NCBI RefSeq assembly: GCF_002902085.1
Contig: NZ_PPQR01000054.1
Location: 43,098 to 79,254, forward strand
From: Staphylococcus simiae
Lineage (GTDB): Bacteria > Bacillota > Bacilli > Staphylococcales > Staphylococcaceae
DNA: 36,157 nucleotides
Direction: 5' to 3'
The position numbers and the translations under genes are program-made. The notes beneath the pieces were generated by a model. It saw only the letters and a list, made by a program, of their open reading frames with translations. It was not told the origin of the DNA and did not search any database. The stretch's first letter is position 1; every line of letters begins with the position of its first letter. Shown here one piece after another: positions 17,634-26,851 of this stretch.

Positions 17634-18242
17634 ATGTCTAAATTTGATGAACAAATTATAGTAGTACCAAGAAAGACTTTATTCGATAATGAAAAAAATG
17701 CTTTTAATGGTTTTTTGAGTAAAAATAAGTTAACAGGTCAAAATATTTTCGATGCACTGAAACATTATGAAGTTAAACGTCGTGGAGATATGGAAGAAGA
17801 CCCTAGCTATAAACAATTAATATCATACTGTCTATTAGAAAATGAACATGGAGAAATATTAGTCTATGAACGTTTGTCTGGTGGTGGTGAAGAACGTTTA
17901 CACGGTCAATCATCGATAGGTGTTGGTGGACATATGAATGATGTCCCAGGTGCTGAATCTATTAATGAGGTATTAAGAGTTAATGCACAAAGAGAATTAG
18001 AAGAAGAAGTTGGTATTCAATCACAAGATTCACAAAATATGGATTATATTGGCTTTATCAATGATGATACTAATAAAGTTGGTGAAGTTCATATCGGTAT
18101 AGTTTTTAAAATTACTGTTAATTCAAATGATGTTGAAGCAAAAGAAACCGATACATTACGTATCAAATGGGTTGAAAAAGGAAGTATCGACGCTTATGAT
18201 GACTTTGAAACATGGAGTTCATTGATTTTACAAGCGTTATAA
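17634..18242 (+). CDS. Nudix hydrolase family protein
   Basis: A 202-residue soluble protein. The sequence starting GAESINEVLRVNAQRE and ending LEEEVGI (about residues 106-128) fits the Nudix box G-x5-E-x7-R-E-U-x-E-E-x-G-U exactly, so metal binding and pyrophosphohydrolase chemistry should be intact. About 85 residues precede the core (VPRKTLFDNEKNAFNGFL and following), unlike minimal MutT proteins, and the segment QSSIGVGGHMNDVPG leads into the box. Substrate is unknown; MutT-like sanitation is not implied by the box alone. The start at 17634 has AAGGAG at 17621-17626. The next gene begins 18 bases downstream, so the two probably form an operon. Confidence 0.88.
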   Translation: MSKFDEQIIVVPRKTLFDNEKNAFNGFLSKNKLTGQNIFDALKHYEVKRRGDMEEDPSYKQLISYCLLENEHGEILVYERLSGGGEERLHGQSSIGVGGHMNDVPGAESINEVLRVNAQRELEEEVGIQSQDSQNMDYIGFINDDTNKVGEVHIGIVFKITVNSNDVEAKETDTLRIKWVEKGSIDAYDDFETWSSLILQAL

Positions 18243-18260
18243 ATAATTGAGGTGACTATT

Positions 18261-19184
18261 GTGTCGGATATCATACCGTTCCCACAATCAGCAGAAAAAT
18301 TAAAAAAAGATATAAACCAAGCTGAGAGAAGACAAGATTTTGACAGAATGTATGAACTGATAGCGCAATATGAAAGTCAGTTTGAGTTAGATGAGCAATT
18401 AGCAATGACTAAATGTCGCATGCTCTATCAAATGGATTCTTTTTTAGAATTAAGAGAAGAAACGATTATTTTGTTAAAAAGAGGTATTCAACAATATGAT
18501 GCCTTAATGATTTATTATGTTAAAAGTTTAATAGGATTACACCAATATTTTGAAGCTGTAGAGGTAATTAATCAAATTATCGATGAAGTTAATAACCATA
18601 TGACTAGGATGGAATTATTTCCACTTAAAGAATATGCACAATCTCAATTAATGATTGACGAAAAAGAAGTGGCTCAAATGCTAAGTGAATTTCATTTATT
18701 ATCAGCTAGAGAACAAACTCAAATAATATTAAAGTTAATAGATAATGGTCATTATCAATTTAAAAATTCCGTAATGAATATCATAGAAAACTTATCACTT
18801 AACAATAATATTATTAGTTTGATGTTTGAATATTTAAGATTTGCAAATAGCAATGATGAAATACAGATTAATAAATATGATCAATTATTAAATATTGTGC
18901 CTAACAAACTTACTGGAATTGAAAATACTCTCCACACTAATGTCATTATACCTGAAGTGTTATTAAGACTTGAAGATGGTGCGCTTCATATATTAGATGA
19001 GGCACAAAGAATTATGAATAACCATTCCATTCTATTATATCCAATTAAAGTAGATACACTGTTTAAAATTGAAGATTGGATAAATGCATATCAGTATTAT
19101 TTCAAAAATATGATTGGGTTGGATTGTCAAATTAATAATGAACAAACACTACATTTTATTCAGCGTTTAGATGCAAATGAATAA
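18261..19184 (+). CDS. Helical-repeat (TPR-like) protein of unknown function
   Basis: A 307-residue soluble, mostly helical protein. Leucine-rich amphipathic segments of about 34 residues (for example FDRMYELIAQYESQFELDEQLAMTKCRMLY and YFEAVEVINQIIDEVN) suggest tetratricopeptide-like repeats in the N-terminal half. No enzyme motif is visible. I choose GTG at 18261, because GAGGTG (18249-18254) is its ribosome site; an in-frame GTG at 18252 falls inside that site. It directly follows the Nudix gene and precedes tig. A similar conserved hypothetical occupies this place in S. aureus as I recall. A scaffolding or chaperone-related role is possible but unproven. Confidence 0.8.
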   Translation: MSDIIPFPQSAEKLKKDINQAERRQDFDRMYELIAQYESQFELDEQLAMTKCRMLYQMDSFLELREETIILLKRGIQQYDALMIYYVKSLIGLHQYFEAVEVINQIIDEVNNHMTRMELFPLKEYAQSQLMIDEKEVAQMLSEFHLLSAREQTQIILKLIDNGHYQFKNSVMNIIENLSLNNNIISLMFEYLRFANSNDEIQINKYDQLLNIVPNKLTGIENTLHTNVIIPEVLLRLEDGALHILDEAQRIMNNHSILLYPIKVDTLFKIEDWINAYQYYFKNMIGLDCQINNEQTLHFIQRLDANE

Positions 19185-19278
19185 AGTTGAATTTGTTGCA
19201 AAATTAATAAAACCAATTTAATATAGTTTTGACGAAAATAGTTGGAATTTGGTTATATAAACCTTGCAATTCCAATGT

Positions 19279-19307
19279 TTGTGTAGCAAAAAGACCTATG
19301 ATATAAT
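19279..19307 (+). promoter_or_regulatory. Promoter of tig
   Basis: TTGTGT (19279-19284), 17-base spacer, TATAAT (19302-19307) preceded by TGA. It lies about 47 bases before the tig start codon, so tig can be transcribed independently. Confidence 0.75.
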
Positions 19308-19353
19308 AGGGAAGTTGAAAAAATAAAATAGTTAATCATGGAGGTATATATAC

Positions 19354-20655
19354 ATGACAGCAACTTGGGAAAAAAAGGAAGGTAACGAAGGATTATTAAC
19401 CGTTACTGTACCAGCAGAAAAAGTAAACAAAGCTCTAGATCAAGCATTTAAAAAAGTAGTTAAACAAATTAACGTACCTGGATTCCGTAAAGGTAAAGTA
19501 CCACGTCCAATTTTCGAACAACGTTTTGGTGTGGAAGCATTATATCAAGATGCAATTGATATTTTATTACCAGAAGCTTATGGTGAAGCAATTGATGAAA
19601 CAGAAATTAAACCAGTCGCTCAACCTGAAGTAAATGTTACACAAATTGAAAAAGGTAAAGATTTCATCTTTGAAGCAACTGTAACAGTTGAACCAGAAGT
19701 TAAATTAGGTGACTATAAAGGTTTAGAAATCGAAAAACAAGATACTGAATTAACTGATGAAGAATTACAAGAAGCAATTGATCATAGTTTAGGTCATTTA
19801 GCTGAAATGGTAGTTAAAGAAGATGGTGCTGTTGAAAATGGCGATACTGTAAATATTGATTTTAACGGTTCAGTAGATGGAGAAGAATTTGAAGGTGGAC
19901 AAGCTGAAGGATACGACCTTGAAGTTGGTTCAGGTTCATTCATTCCTGGTTTCGAAGAACAATTAGAAGGCTTAAAAGTTGGCGAAGAAAAAGATGTTGT
20001 AGTTACATTCCCTGAAGAATATCATGCTGAAGAATTAGCTGGTAAAGAAGCTACTTTTAAAACAAAAGTAAATGAAATTAAATTTAAAGATGTACCAGAA
20101 TTAACAGATGAAATTGCTAATGAATTAGATTCAGAAGCTAACACTGTTGATGAATATAAAGAAAATTTACGTCAACGTCTAGCTGAACAAAAAGCAACAG
20201 ATGCTGAAAATATTGAAAAAGAGGAAGCTATCACTAAAGCGACTGATAATGCTACAATTGACATTCCTCAAGCTATGATTGATACTGAATTAGATCGTAT
20301 GGTTTCAGAGTTTGCTCAAAGAATTCAACAACAAGGTTTAGACTTACAAACATATTTCCAAATCTCAGGTCAAAATGAAGATCAATTAAGAGAACAAATG
20401 CAAGATGATGCAGAACAACGTGTTAAAACAAACTTAACATTAACTGCCATTGCAGAAGCTGAAAATATTGAAGCTACTGATGAAGATATTGATAAAGAAT
20501 TAGAAAAAATGAGCGAACAATTTAATATTTCAGTTGACGATATCAAGAAAACACTTGGTAACACTGATATCATTAAAAATGATGTTCGTATCCAAAAAGT
20601 TATTGACTTATTAAGAGACAATGCTAAATTAGTTGAATCAACTAAAGAAGACTAA
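19354..20655 (+). CDS. tig: Trigger factor
   Basis: This ribosome-associated chaperone with prolyl isomerase activity receives nascent chains at the exit tunnel. Of 433 residues, the N-terminal ribosome-binding domain contains the GFRKGKVP signature (about residues 44-51). The FKBP-type domain (about 160-245) shows [21 protein letters not shown] and [22 protein letters not shown], and a helical C-terminal domain full of Glu and Lys forms the cradle. GGAGGTA ribosome site at 19340-19346. Neighbouring clpX makes this a protein quality-control pair, as in other bacilli. Confidence 0.98.
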   Translation: MTATWEKKEGNEGLLTVTVPAEKVNKALDQAFKKVVKQINVPGFRKGKVPRPIFEQRFGVEALYQDAIDILLPEAYGEAIDETEIKPVAQPEVNVTQIEKGKDFIFEATVTVEPEVKLGDYKGLEIEKQDTELTDEELQEAIDHSLGHLAEMVVKEDGAVENGDTVNIDFNGSVDGEEFEGGQAEGYDLEVGSGSFIPGFEEQLEGLKVGEEKDVVVTFPEEYHAEELAGKEATFKTKVNEIKFKDVPELTDEIANELDSEANTVDEYKENLRQRLAEQKATDAENIEKEEAITKATDNATIDIPQAMIDTELDRMVSEFAQRIQQQGLDLQTYFQISGQNEDQLREQMQDDAEQRVKTNLTLTAIAEAENIEATDEDIDKELEKMSEQFNISVDDIKKTLGNTDIIKNDVRIQKVIDLLRDNAKLVESTKED

Positions 20656-20786
20656 TCATCAATACAATTAATATAGGTTGAGTTGCATACCAATGTTTAA
20701 CTATGAAATTGCGGCTCGTACCTGGCAATTAATCTTTTTAAATATATTATTATATTTTGAACTTTGATTGTCGAAACACAAATGTG

Positions 20787-20813
20787 AGGCTGAGACACTT
20801 AATGTCCCAGCCT
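20787..20813. repeat. Intergenic hairpin with staphylococcal-type tgagac/gtccca arms
   Basis: AGGCTGAGAC (20787-20796) and GTCCCAGCCT (20804-20813) around a 7-base loop. One position is A against C when read on +, but a G-U wobble on -. Similar short GC-rich dyads are scattered between genes in staphylococcal chromosomes as I recall. It may terminate tig, although the T tract is weak. A second weaker candidate is AATTGC (20707-20712) with GCAATT (20725-20730) before CTTTTT. Confidence 0.5.
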
Positions 20814-20848
20814 TGTTATTTGAGCATAAAAATTGTAAGGTAATAAAG

Positions 20849-20877
20849 TTGCATTGTAAAATTCAATCTAGTATAGT
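20849..20877 (+). promoter_or_regulatory. Promoter of clpX
   Basis: TTGCAT (20849-20854), 17-base spacer, TATAGT (20872-20877). The start codon is 26 bases further on, giving a leader of only about 20 bases. I see no CtsR-type direct heptad repeat nor CIRCE element, in line with clpX standing outside the CtsR regulon in related bacteria. Confidence 0.7.
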
Positions 20878-20903
20878 CTTTAACGAATAGGGGTGTAAAT
20901 AGA

Positions 20904-22166
20904 ATGTTTAAATTCAATGAAGATGAAGAAAATTTAAAATGCTCTTTCTGTGGTAAAGATCAAGATCAAGTTAAGAAACTTGTAGCAGGAAGTGGCGTAT
21001 ATATTTGTAATGAGTGTATTGAATTATGCTCTGAAATCGTCGAAGAAGAATTATCACAAAATACTTCAGAAGCGATAACTGAATTACCAACTCCTAAAGA
21101 AATCATGGATCATTTAAATGAGTATGTTATTGGACAAGAAAAAGCTAAAAAATCATTAGCGGTTGCTGTGTATAATCATTATAAACGTATCCAACAATTA
21201 GGACCTAATGAAGATGATGTAGAGTTACAAAAAAGTAACATAGCGCTTATCGGTCCTACAGGTAGTGGTAAAACATTATTAGCACAAACATTAGCCAAAA
21301 CACTTAACGTACCATTTGCTATTGCAGATGCAACAAGTTTAACAGAAGCAGGTTATGTTGGTGATGATGTTGAAAATATTCTATTACGTTTAATCCAAGC
21401 AGCGGATTTTGATATAGATAAAGCTGAAAAAGGTATTATTTATGTCGACGAAATAGATAAAATTGCACGTAAATCAGAAAATACTTCAATCACTCGTGAT
21501 GTATCTGGTGAAGGTGTTCAACAAGCATTACTGAAAATTTTGGAAGGCACAACAGCAAGTGTTCCTCCTCAAGGTGGAAGAAAACATCCTAACCAAGAAT
21601 TGATTCAAATTGATACTACAAATATTTTATTTATTCTTGGTGGTGCTTTTGATGGTATTGATGAAGTCATAAAACGCCGTTTAGGTGAAAAAGTTATTGG
21701 TTTCTCAAGTAACGAAGCTGATAAATATGATGAACAAGCTTTACTTGCACAAATTCGTCCAGAAGATTTACAAGCATATGGATTGATTCCTGAATTTATT
21801 GGACGTGTACCAATTGTTGCTAATTTAGAAACACTTGATGTTTCAGCACTTAAGAATATTTTAACTCAACCAAAAAATGCGTTAGTTAAGCAATATACTA
21901 AGATGCTTGAATTAGATAATGTTGAATTAGAATTTACTGATGAAGCATTATCAGCAATTAGTGAAAAAGCAATTGAACGTAAAACTGGTGCCCGTGGATT
22001 ACGCTCAATTATAGAAGAAGCATTAATTGACATCATGTATGATGTGCCATCTACAGAAGATGTAGCTAAAGTTGTCATTACTGATAAAACAATTAAAGAT
22101 GAAGTTGAGCCAGATTTATATGATTCAGAAGGTAATCTGATTAATAATAGCAAGACATCAGCGTAA
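20904..22166 (+). CDS. clpX: ATP-dependent Clp protease ATP-binding subunit ClpX
   Basis: This AAA+ unfoldase feeds substrates to ClpP and also works alone as a chaperone. Of 420 residues, the N-terminal zinc-binding domain has CSFC (13-16) and CNEC (35-38). Walker A GPTGSGKT is at 117-124 and Walker [10 protein letters not shown] near 180. The pore loop is GYVGDD, and the ClpP-binding IGF loop reads VIGFSSN near 263-269. [14 protein letters not shown] is the sensor-2 arginine segment. All functional elements are intact. Ribosome site AGGGGTG. It follows tig but has its own promoter. Confidence 0.98.
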   Translation: MFKFNEDEENLKCSFCGKDQDQVKKLVAGSGVYICNECIELCSEIVEEELSQNTSEAITELPTPKEIMDHLNEYVIGQEKAKKSLAVAVYNHYKRIQQLGPNEDDVELQKSNIALIGPTGSGKTLLAQTLAKTLNVPFAIADATSLTEAGYVGDDVENILLRLIQAADFDIDKAEKGIIYVDEIDKIARKSENTSITRDVSGEGVQQALLKILEGTTASVPPQGGRKHPNQELIQIDTTNILFILGGAFDGIDEVIKRRLGEKVIGFSSNEADKYDEQALLAQIRPEDLQAYGLIPEFIGRVPIVANLETLDVSALKNILTQPKNALVKQYTKMLELDNVELEFTDEALSAISEKAIERKTGARGLRSIIEEALIDIMYDVPSTEDVAKVVITDKTIKDEVEPDLYDSEGNLINNSKTSA

Positions 22167-22196
22167 TAACTTTACAATAAAATATTGTTGAATTTT

Positions 22197-22234
22197 AGTC
22201 CCAAGATACTCATTAAGTAACTTGGGACTTTTTG
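22197..22234 (+). terminator. Terminator of clpX
   Basis: AGTCCCAAG (22197-22205) and CTTGGGACT (22221-22229) with a 15-base loop, followed by TTTTTG. It lies about 30 bases after the clpX stop. Confidence 0.85.
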
Positions 22235-22340
22235 TTTATTAGGAGATTAAAGGTTTTGTTTCTCTATTTTTAAGATTGATCGATTGAATGTAAATAGAAA
22301 AATTGAATGTATAAAGTAATTTGAAGACGTGACTCTTGCA

Positions 22341-22412
22341 GTAGAGACCCAACATAAAAAAAATTCTATGTTTAGAATTTTTTCTACAATGTGCAAGTTG
22401 GGCAAAGCTACT
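22341..22412. repeat. Nested palindromic intergenic element
   Basis: Three nested arms share one centre: GTAG/CTAC (22341-22344, 22409-22412), CCCAAC/GTTGGG (22348-22353, 22397-22402) and the perfect 11-bp AAAAAATTCTA/TAGAATTTTTT (22358-22368, 22373-22383) with loop TGTT. The string ATGTGCAAGTTGGG resembles a GC-rich repeat unit that I remember as dispersed between S. aureus genes. It could be a decayed copy of such an element or a free-standing terminator. Apart from this and the clpX terminator, the 530-base gap holds only AT-rich sequence. Confidence 0.6.
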
Positions 22413-22655
22413 AAAGATTAAAAATCTAACTAGATTTAAATGAGAAATATGGGAAAATGGCCCATCTATAGTAATATTCTAGTTTAAGCATTATTATCTA
22501 TGACGTTAATTGAATAGTGTTTAATCTTTTTATAAAGATAAGGAGATAAATAAAACTTATTACCTAAACTATTCATTATTGTAATCCAAGGTAAAAATTT
22601 AAGACAAATAATATTAAAGTCGTTTTCGATGATATACCAATGACAGTAAGTATTA

Positions 22656-22661
22656 TATAAT
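22656..22661 (+). promoter_or_regulatory. Probable -10 of engB
   Basis: TATAAT at 22656-22661, 42 bases before the start codon. No convincing -35 at 16-18 bases. Confidence 0.45.
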
Positions 22662-22702
22662 GATAAAGTTAACTAAGAATACATATAAAGTGAGGATAAA
22701 AA

Positions 22703-23290
22703 ATGAAAGTAAATCCTAATAATATCGAATTAATTATTAGTGCTGTTAAAGAAGCACAATATCCAGAAACTGAATTAACTGAAGTTGCTTTAAGTGGACG
22801 CTCTAACGTAGGTAAATCTACTTTTATCAATAGTATGATTGGAAGAAAAAATATGGCTCGCACGTCACAACAACCGGGTAAGACTCAAACTTTAAACTTT
22901 TACAATATCGATGAACAACTCATTTTCGTTGATGTACCTGGATATGGTTATGCTAAAGTAAGTAAAGCTCAAAGAGAAAAATTTGGGAAAATGATTGAAG
23001 AATATATTACTAAAAGACAGAATTTGCAACTTGTTATTCAATTAGTTGATTTAAGACATAATCCTACCGAGGATGATATCTTAATGTACAACTATTTAAA
23101 ACATTTTGATATTCCAACATTAATTGTCTGTACGAAAGAAGATAAAATTCCTAAAGGTAAAGTACAGAAACATTTGAACAATATTAAAAATAAATTAGAT
23201 ATGGAAGATGACGATACAATTATAAGTTATTCATCTGTAAAAAATGGAAAGCAGCAACAAATTTGGGATTTAATATCATCTTATTTATAA
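22703..23290 (+). CDS. engB: Ribosome biogenesis GTP-binding protein EngB/YsxC
   Basis: This essential GTPase of the TrmE-Era-EngA-YihA group takes part in 50S subunit assembly. It has 195 residues. G1 is GRSNVGKST (about 31-39), G2 lies in [11 protein letters not shown]3 is DVPGYG, G4 CTKEDK, and G5 the SYSSVKNG segment. It is a single-domain protein of normal length. It is commonly linked to lon or clpX in bacilli, as here. Confidence 0.97.
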   Translation: MKVNPNNIELIISAVKEAQYPETELTEVALSGRSNVGKSTFINSMIGRKNMARTSQQPGKTQTLNFYNIDEQLIFVDVPGYGYAKVSKAQREKFGKMIEEYITKRQNLQLVIQLVDLRHNPTEDDILMYNYLKHFDIPTLIVCTKEDKIPKGKVQKHLNNIKNKLDMEDDDTIISYSSVKNGKQQQIWDLISSYL

Positions 23291-23474
23291 TAGTTATTAT
23301 CTAGGAATAATTTGATAGATTCAGCTTAACGAATGTGTATATCTAAACTAGGTGAACTATCATTACAATTTACACTAGAGGATGTCAGACATTATTAACC
23401 TATATTAACTTGCTAGGCGTTGCTACTTCTATAGCAATCTATATAAGTATTAAATAGTATCATAATAACTTATT

Positions 23475-23488
23475 TGACATTAATGTCA
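23475..23488. promoter_or_regulatory. Perfect 14-bp palindrome upstream of hemA
   Basis: TGACATTAATGTCA is exactly self-complementary, a shape typical of dimeric repressor sites. It lies about 160 bases before the hemA -10, so a direct operator role there is uncertain. The surrounding gap (23291-23590) has no gene; a 6-bp hairpin TTGCTA/TAGCAA at 23420-23437 is the only other structure I see. Confidence 0.35.
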
Positions 23489-23591
23489 TATTTGGCGATA
23501 GCAATTTATTAAAAAATGATAGTTATCTTATGCCGACAAGTTCAAGTATAGTAGCAAGCATTGTTCATAAATTTGACAAAATATTGAATAC

Positions 23592-23612
23592 AAATTAGAA
23601 AGATTCTAATTT
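23592..23612. promoter_or_regulatory. PerR-box-like palindrome upstream of hemA
   Basis: AAATTAGAA (23592-23600), AGA, TTCTAATTT (23604-23612): a perfect 9-3-9 inverted repeat. Its core TTAGAAAGATTCTAA agrees with the Bacillus Per box TTATAATNATTATAA at 11 of the 14 specified positions. The B. subtilis hemAXCDBL operon is PerR-controlled, so this is a reasonable candidate operator. It lies 15 bases upstream of the putative -35. Confidence 0.45.
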
Positions 23613-23627
23613 ATTTAAGCAACGTAC

Positions 23628-23655
23628 TTAATAGAATTTTAAATTATGCTATAAT
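23628..23655 (+). promoter_or_regulatory. Promoter of the hem operon
   Basis: TATAAT (23650-23655) with TGC in front forms a perfect extended -10. TTAATA (23628-23633) is a weak -35 at 16 bases. The start codon is 32 bases downstream. Confidence 0.75.
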
Positions 23656-23687
23656 GTAGTTATTGTTAGTATATGGGGGCGTGTTAA

Positions 23688-25034
23688 ATGCATTTTATTG
23701 CAATAAGTATAAATCATCGAACTGCCGATGTAGCACTAAGAGAGCAGGTTGCTTTTAGAGATGATGCCGTACGAATTGCCCATGAAGATTTATATGAAAC
23801 TAAATCTATTTTAGAAAATGTCATATTATCTACATGTAATCGAACAGAAGTATATGCTATTGTTGATCAAATCCATACTGGTCGTTATTATATTCAAAGA
23901 TTTTTAGCGCGTTCATTTGGATTTGAAGTAGATGATATTAAAGCAATGTCAGAAGTTAAAGTGGGGGACGAAGCAGTAGATCATTTATTGCGAGTCACTT
24001 CTGGCTTAGATTCAATTGTATTAGGTGAAACACAAATTTTAGGACAAATGCGAGATGCATTTTTCTTAGCACAAGAAACTGGTACAACTGGAACTATCTT
24101 TAATCATTTATTTAAACAAGCTATAACTTTTGCTAAAAAAGCACATAATGAAACTGATATTGCAGATAATGCAGTGAGTGTTTCATATGCAGCTGTCGAG
24201 TTGGCCAAAAAAGTATTCGGCAAATTAAAAAGTAAACAGGCGATTATCATTGGTGCAGGGGAAATGAGTGAATTATCACTATTAAATCTTTTAGGCTCAG
24301 GAATTTCTGATATTACCGTTGTTAATAGAACAGTAGAGAATGCCAAACGATTAGCTGATAAACATCAAGTGAAATATGATAGTTTGGATGCATTACCATC
24401 ATTATTGGCAAATGCTGATATAGTCATTAGTTCAACTAGTTCTAATTCTTATATTTTAACTAATGCTATGGTTGAAACAATTGCAGATACTAGAAAGCAA
24501 GATTCACTTGTATTGATTGATATTGCTGTTCCAAGAGATATTGAACCGGATATTAGTGCTATTTCAAATGTATTCAACTATGATGTTGATGATTTAAAAG
24601 GTTTAGTTGATGCTAATCTACGTGAACGTCAATTAGCGGCAGCGACAATTGCAGATCAAATACCACATGAAATAGAACTACATAATGACTGGGTTAATAT
24701 GCTCGGTGTTGTACCAGTCATTCGTGCTTTGAGAGAGAAAGCAATGAATATACAAGTTGAGACAATGGAAAGTATTGATCGTAAACTTCCTGATTTATCA
24801 GAAAGAGAACGTAAAATTATCTCAAAACATACTAAAAGTATTATCAATCAAATGTTGAAAGATCCAATTAAGCAGGCTAAAGAATTAAGTAGTGATAAAA
24901 AAGGTAACGAAAAATTAGAGCTATTTCAAAACATTTTTGATATTGAAGCAGAAGATCCTCGTGAACAAGCTAAGCAACAAAAAGAAAGCAAAGTTAAGGA
25001 GATTTCAGCTCGACGTATCTTTAGTTTTGAATAA
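23688..25034 (+). CDS. hemA: Glutamyl-tRNA reductase
   Basis: The first committed enzyme of heme synthesis by the C5 route reduces glutamyl-tRNA with NADPH to glutamate-1-semialdehyde. Of 448 residues, the catalytic domain holds the nucleophile Cys50 in STCNRTE, followed by [17 protein letters not shown]. The NADPH domain has [10 protein letters not shown], and a long helical dimerisation region ends the protein. It is first in a six-gene operon in pathway order apart from hemL. In S. aureus its level is controlled post-translationally through HemX, encoded next. Confidence 0.98.
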   Translation: MHFIAISINHRTADVALREQVAFRDDAVRIAHEDLYETKSILENVILSTCNRTEVYAIVDQIHTGRYYIQRFLARSFGFEVDDIKAMSEVKVGDEAVDHLLRVTSGLDSIVLGETQILGQMRDAFFLAQETGTTGTIFNHLFKQAITFAKKAHNETDIADNAVSVSYAAVELAKKVFGKLKSKQAIIIGAGEMSELSLLNLLGSGISDITVVNRTVENAKRLADKHQVKYDSLDALPSLLANADIVISSTSSNSYILTNAMVETIADTRKQDSLVLIDIAVPRDIEPDISAISNVFNYDVDDLKGLVDANLRERQLAAATIADQIPHEIELHNDWVNMLGVVPVIRALREKAMNIQVETMESIDRKLPDLSERERKIISKHTKSIINQMLKDPIKQAKELSSDKKGNEKLELFQNIFDIEAEDPREQAKQQKESKVKEISARRIFSFE

Positions 25035-25055
25035 GCATATTAATATGGTGATAAT

Positions 25056-25868
25056 ATGCAAGAAAACCTGTTTATCCGATTTCATGAAATTATACTATTT
25101 ATCTATTTAATAAGTATTATTTGTTATTTTTTCGATTTTGTACAAAAAAGTTATAAAGTTAGAAATTTAGGCATATATTTATTGGGGATTGTTTGGGTGT
25201 TGCAAACAATCTCTTTATCTATTTTTATTATACAAATGAAGCATGTGCCATTAGGTTCAATCTCTGATGTCTTTTTTACATTAACTTGGTTAATTATTTC
25301 AATTTCATTAGTATTAAATGTCATCAAAGTATTGAATTTTTCAGTTTTCTTTTTAAATTTAATAGGGTTCACTCTCTTAGCTATGAATACCTTCCAGCCA
25401 ACTCATTACAATAGTCATATTCAAAAAGTAACAATAGTCAATGAATTACTATTAATACATGTTGGACTCGCTGTACTGAGTTACGTATTCTTCGCCTTAG
25501 CATTTGTTAATGCTTTGCTATATATCATTCAGTATAGAAATTTAAAAGAAAAACGTTTTGATCAAAAGTATTTTAGAATTGGTAGTGTGGCAACACTAGA
25601 ATCCATTGTCTTTTATTCAACATTAACAGGTTGGATAGTTCTAATATTTAGTATTATTTTAGGTGCCCAATGGGGTGTTATAGCTGTAGGTGAGAGAATA
25701 TTTATCGATCCGAAGGTCATATTATCTTCAATCATTACTTTACTATATGGTAGTTTTATTCTTATTAGAATCAAAAGATGGATGAATTCAAGATACTTAA
25801 TTTATTTTAATATTATCTTGTTTTGCTTAAATATGGTGAACTTATTTTTTGCAACACACTTCACTTAA
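25056..25868 (+). CDS. hemX: HemX, membrane regulator of glutamyl-tRNA reductase
   Basis: A 270-residue integral membrane protein with about eight hydrophobic segments, related to CcsA-type cytochrome c assembly proteins. Conserved histidines occur in IHVGLAVLSY and in RFHEII near the N-terminus. In S. aureus and B. subtilis HemX lowers GluTR amounts and so limits heme synthesis. That role is transferred here from position and family. It starts 21 bases after hemA and has a less obvious ribosome site (GGTGAT). Confidence 0.92.
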   Translation: MQENLFIRFHEIILFIYLISIICYFFDFVQKSYKVRNLGIYLLGIVWVLQTISLSIFIIQMKHVPLGSISDVFFTLTWLIISISLVLNVIKVLNFSVFFLNLIGFTLLAMNTFQPTHYNSHIQKVTIVNELLLIHVGLAVLSYVFFALAFVNALLYIIQYRNLKEKRFDQKYFRIGSVATLESIVFYSTLTGWIVLIFSIILGAQWGVIAVGERIFIDPKVILSSIITLLYGSFILIRIKRWMNSRYLIYFNIILFCLNMVNLFFATHFT

Positions 25869-25908
25869 GTATTAAAATTAGAGTAGTATTTCCTAGGAGG
25901 AAGTCAAT

Positions 25909-26832
25909 ATGCGCAAATTAGTTGTTGGGTCTAGAAGAAGTAAACTTGCTTTAACACAAAGCCAGCAATTTATTGATAAATTAAAGGCAATAGAACCTGA
26001 CTTAGCAATAGAAATTAAAGAAATAGTTACTAAAGGTGATAAAATAGTAGATAAGCAATTATCTAAAGTTGGCGGTAAAGGATTGTTTGTTAAAGAAATT
26101 CAACAAGAATTATTTGATAAAGAAATAGATATGGCTATTCATTCCTTAAAAGATGTACCAAGTGTTATTCCACAAGGGTTAACTTTAGGATGTATACCTG
26201 ATAGAGAATTGCCATATGATGCTTATATTGCTAAGAATCATATACCGTTAGACCAACTTCCAGATGGAAGTATTATTGGTACAAGTTCATTAAGACGTGG
26301 TGCTCAAATTTTATCTAAATATCCTAATTTAGAGATAAAATGGATAAGAGGAAATATTGATACACGTTTAGAGAAATTGAACACTGAAGATTATGATGCA
26401 ATTATTTTAGCAGCAGCTGGTTTAAGACGTATGGGATGGTCGGATGATATTGTGACTACATATTTAGATCGCGATACGCTATTACCAGCAATTGGACAAG
26501 GTGCACTAGGTATTGAGTGTAGGAGCGACGATAATGAACTACTAGAATTGTTATCTAAAGTTCATAATCATGATGTAGCTCAATGTGTTACAGCTGAACG
26601 TACATTCCTTGCTGCAATGGATGGTAGTTGTCAAGTTCCTATAGCTGGATATGCGACAATAAATAACAGCGATATCACATTCACAGGATTAATTATGACG
26701 CCAGATGGTACAGAACGTTATGAACATACAGAACACGGTAACGATCCAGTAGCTTTAGGTAAAAAAGTAAGTCAAGTACTTAAAGATCAAGGTGCATACG
26801 AAATAATTAAGCGTTTAAATGAACAACAATAA
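25909..26832 (+). CDS. hemC: Porphobilinogen deaminase (hydroxymethylbilane synthase)
   Basis: The enzyme joins four porphobilinogens into hydroxymethylbilane on a covalently bound dipyrromethane primer. It has 307 residues. N-terminal [32 protein letters not shown] (with the catalytic aspartate) and [11 protein letters not shown] bind substrate. The cofactor cysteine is Cys241 in [13 protein letters not shown]. Ribosome site AGGAGGA. It lies 40 bases after hemX. Confidence 0.98.
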   Translation: MRKLVVGSRRSKLALTQSQQFIDKLKAIEPDLAIEIKEIVTKGDKIVDKQLSKVGGKGLFVKEIQQELFDKEIDMAIHSLKDVPSVIPQGLTLGCIPDRELPYDAYIAKNHIPLDQLPDGSIIGTSSLRRGAQILSKYPNLEIKWIRGNIDTRLEKLNTEDYDAIILAAAGLRRMGWSDDIVTTYLDRDTLLPAIGQGALGIECRSDDNELLELLSKVHNHDVAQCVTAERTFLAAMDGSCQVPIAGYATINNSDITFTGLIMTPDGTERYEHTEHGNDPVALGKKVSQVLKDQGAYEIIKRLNEQQ

Positions 26833-26851
26833 CCTTTGAGGTGACTTTTAA

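Noticed and set aside
23380..23455. Short hydrophobic reading frame ending in a stop, possible gene remnant upstream of hemA
   Set aside because: It is about 20 codons in AT-rich DNA without start, ribosome site or recognisable homology; chance is enough.
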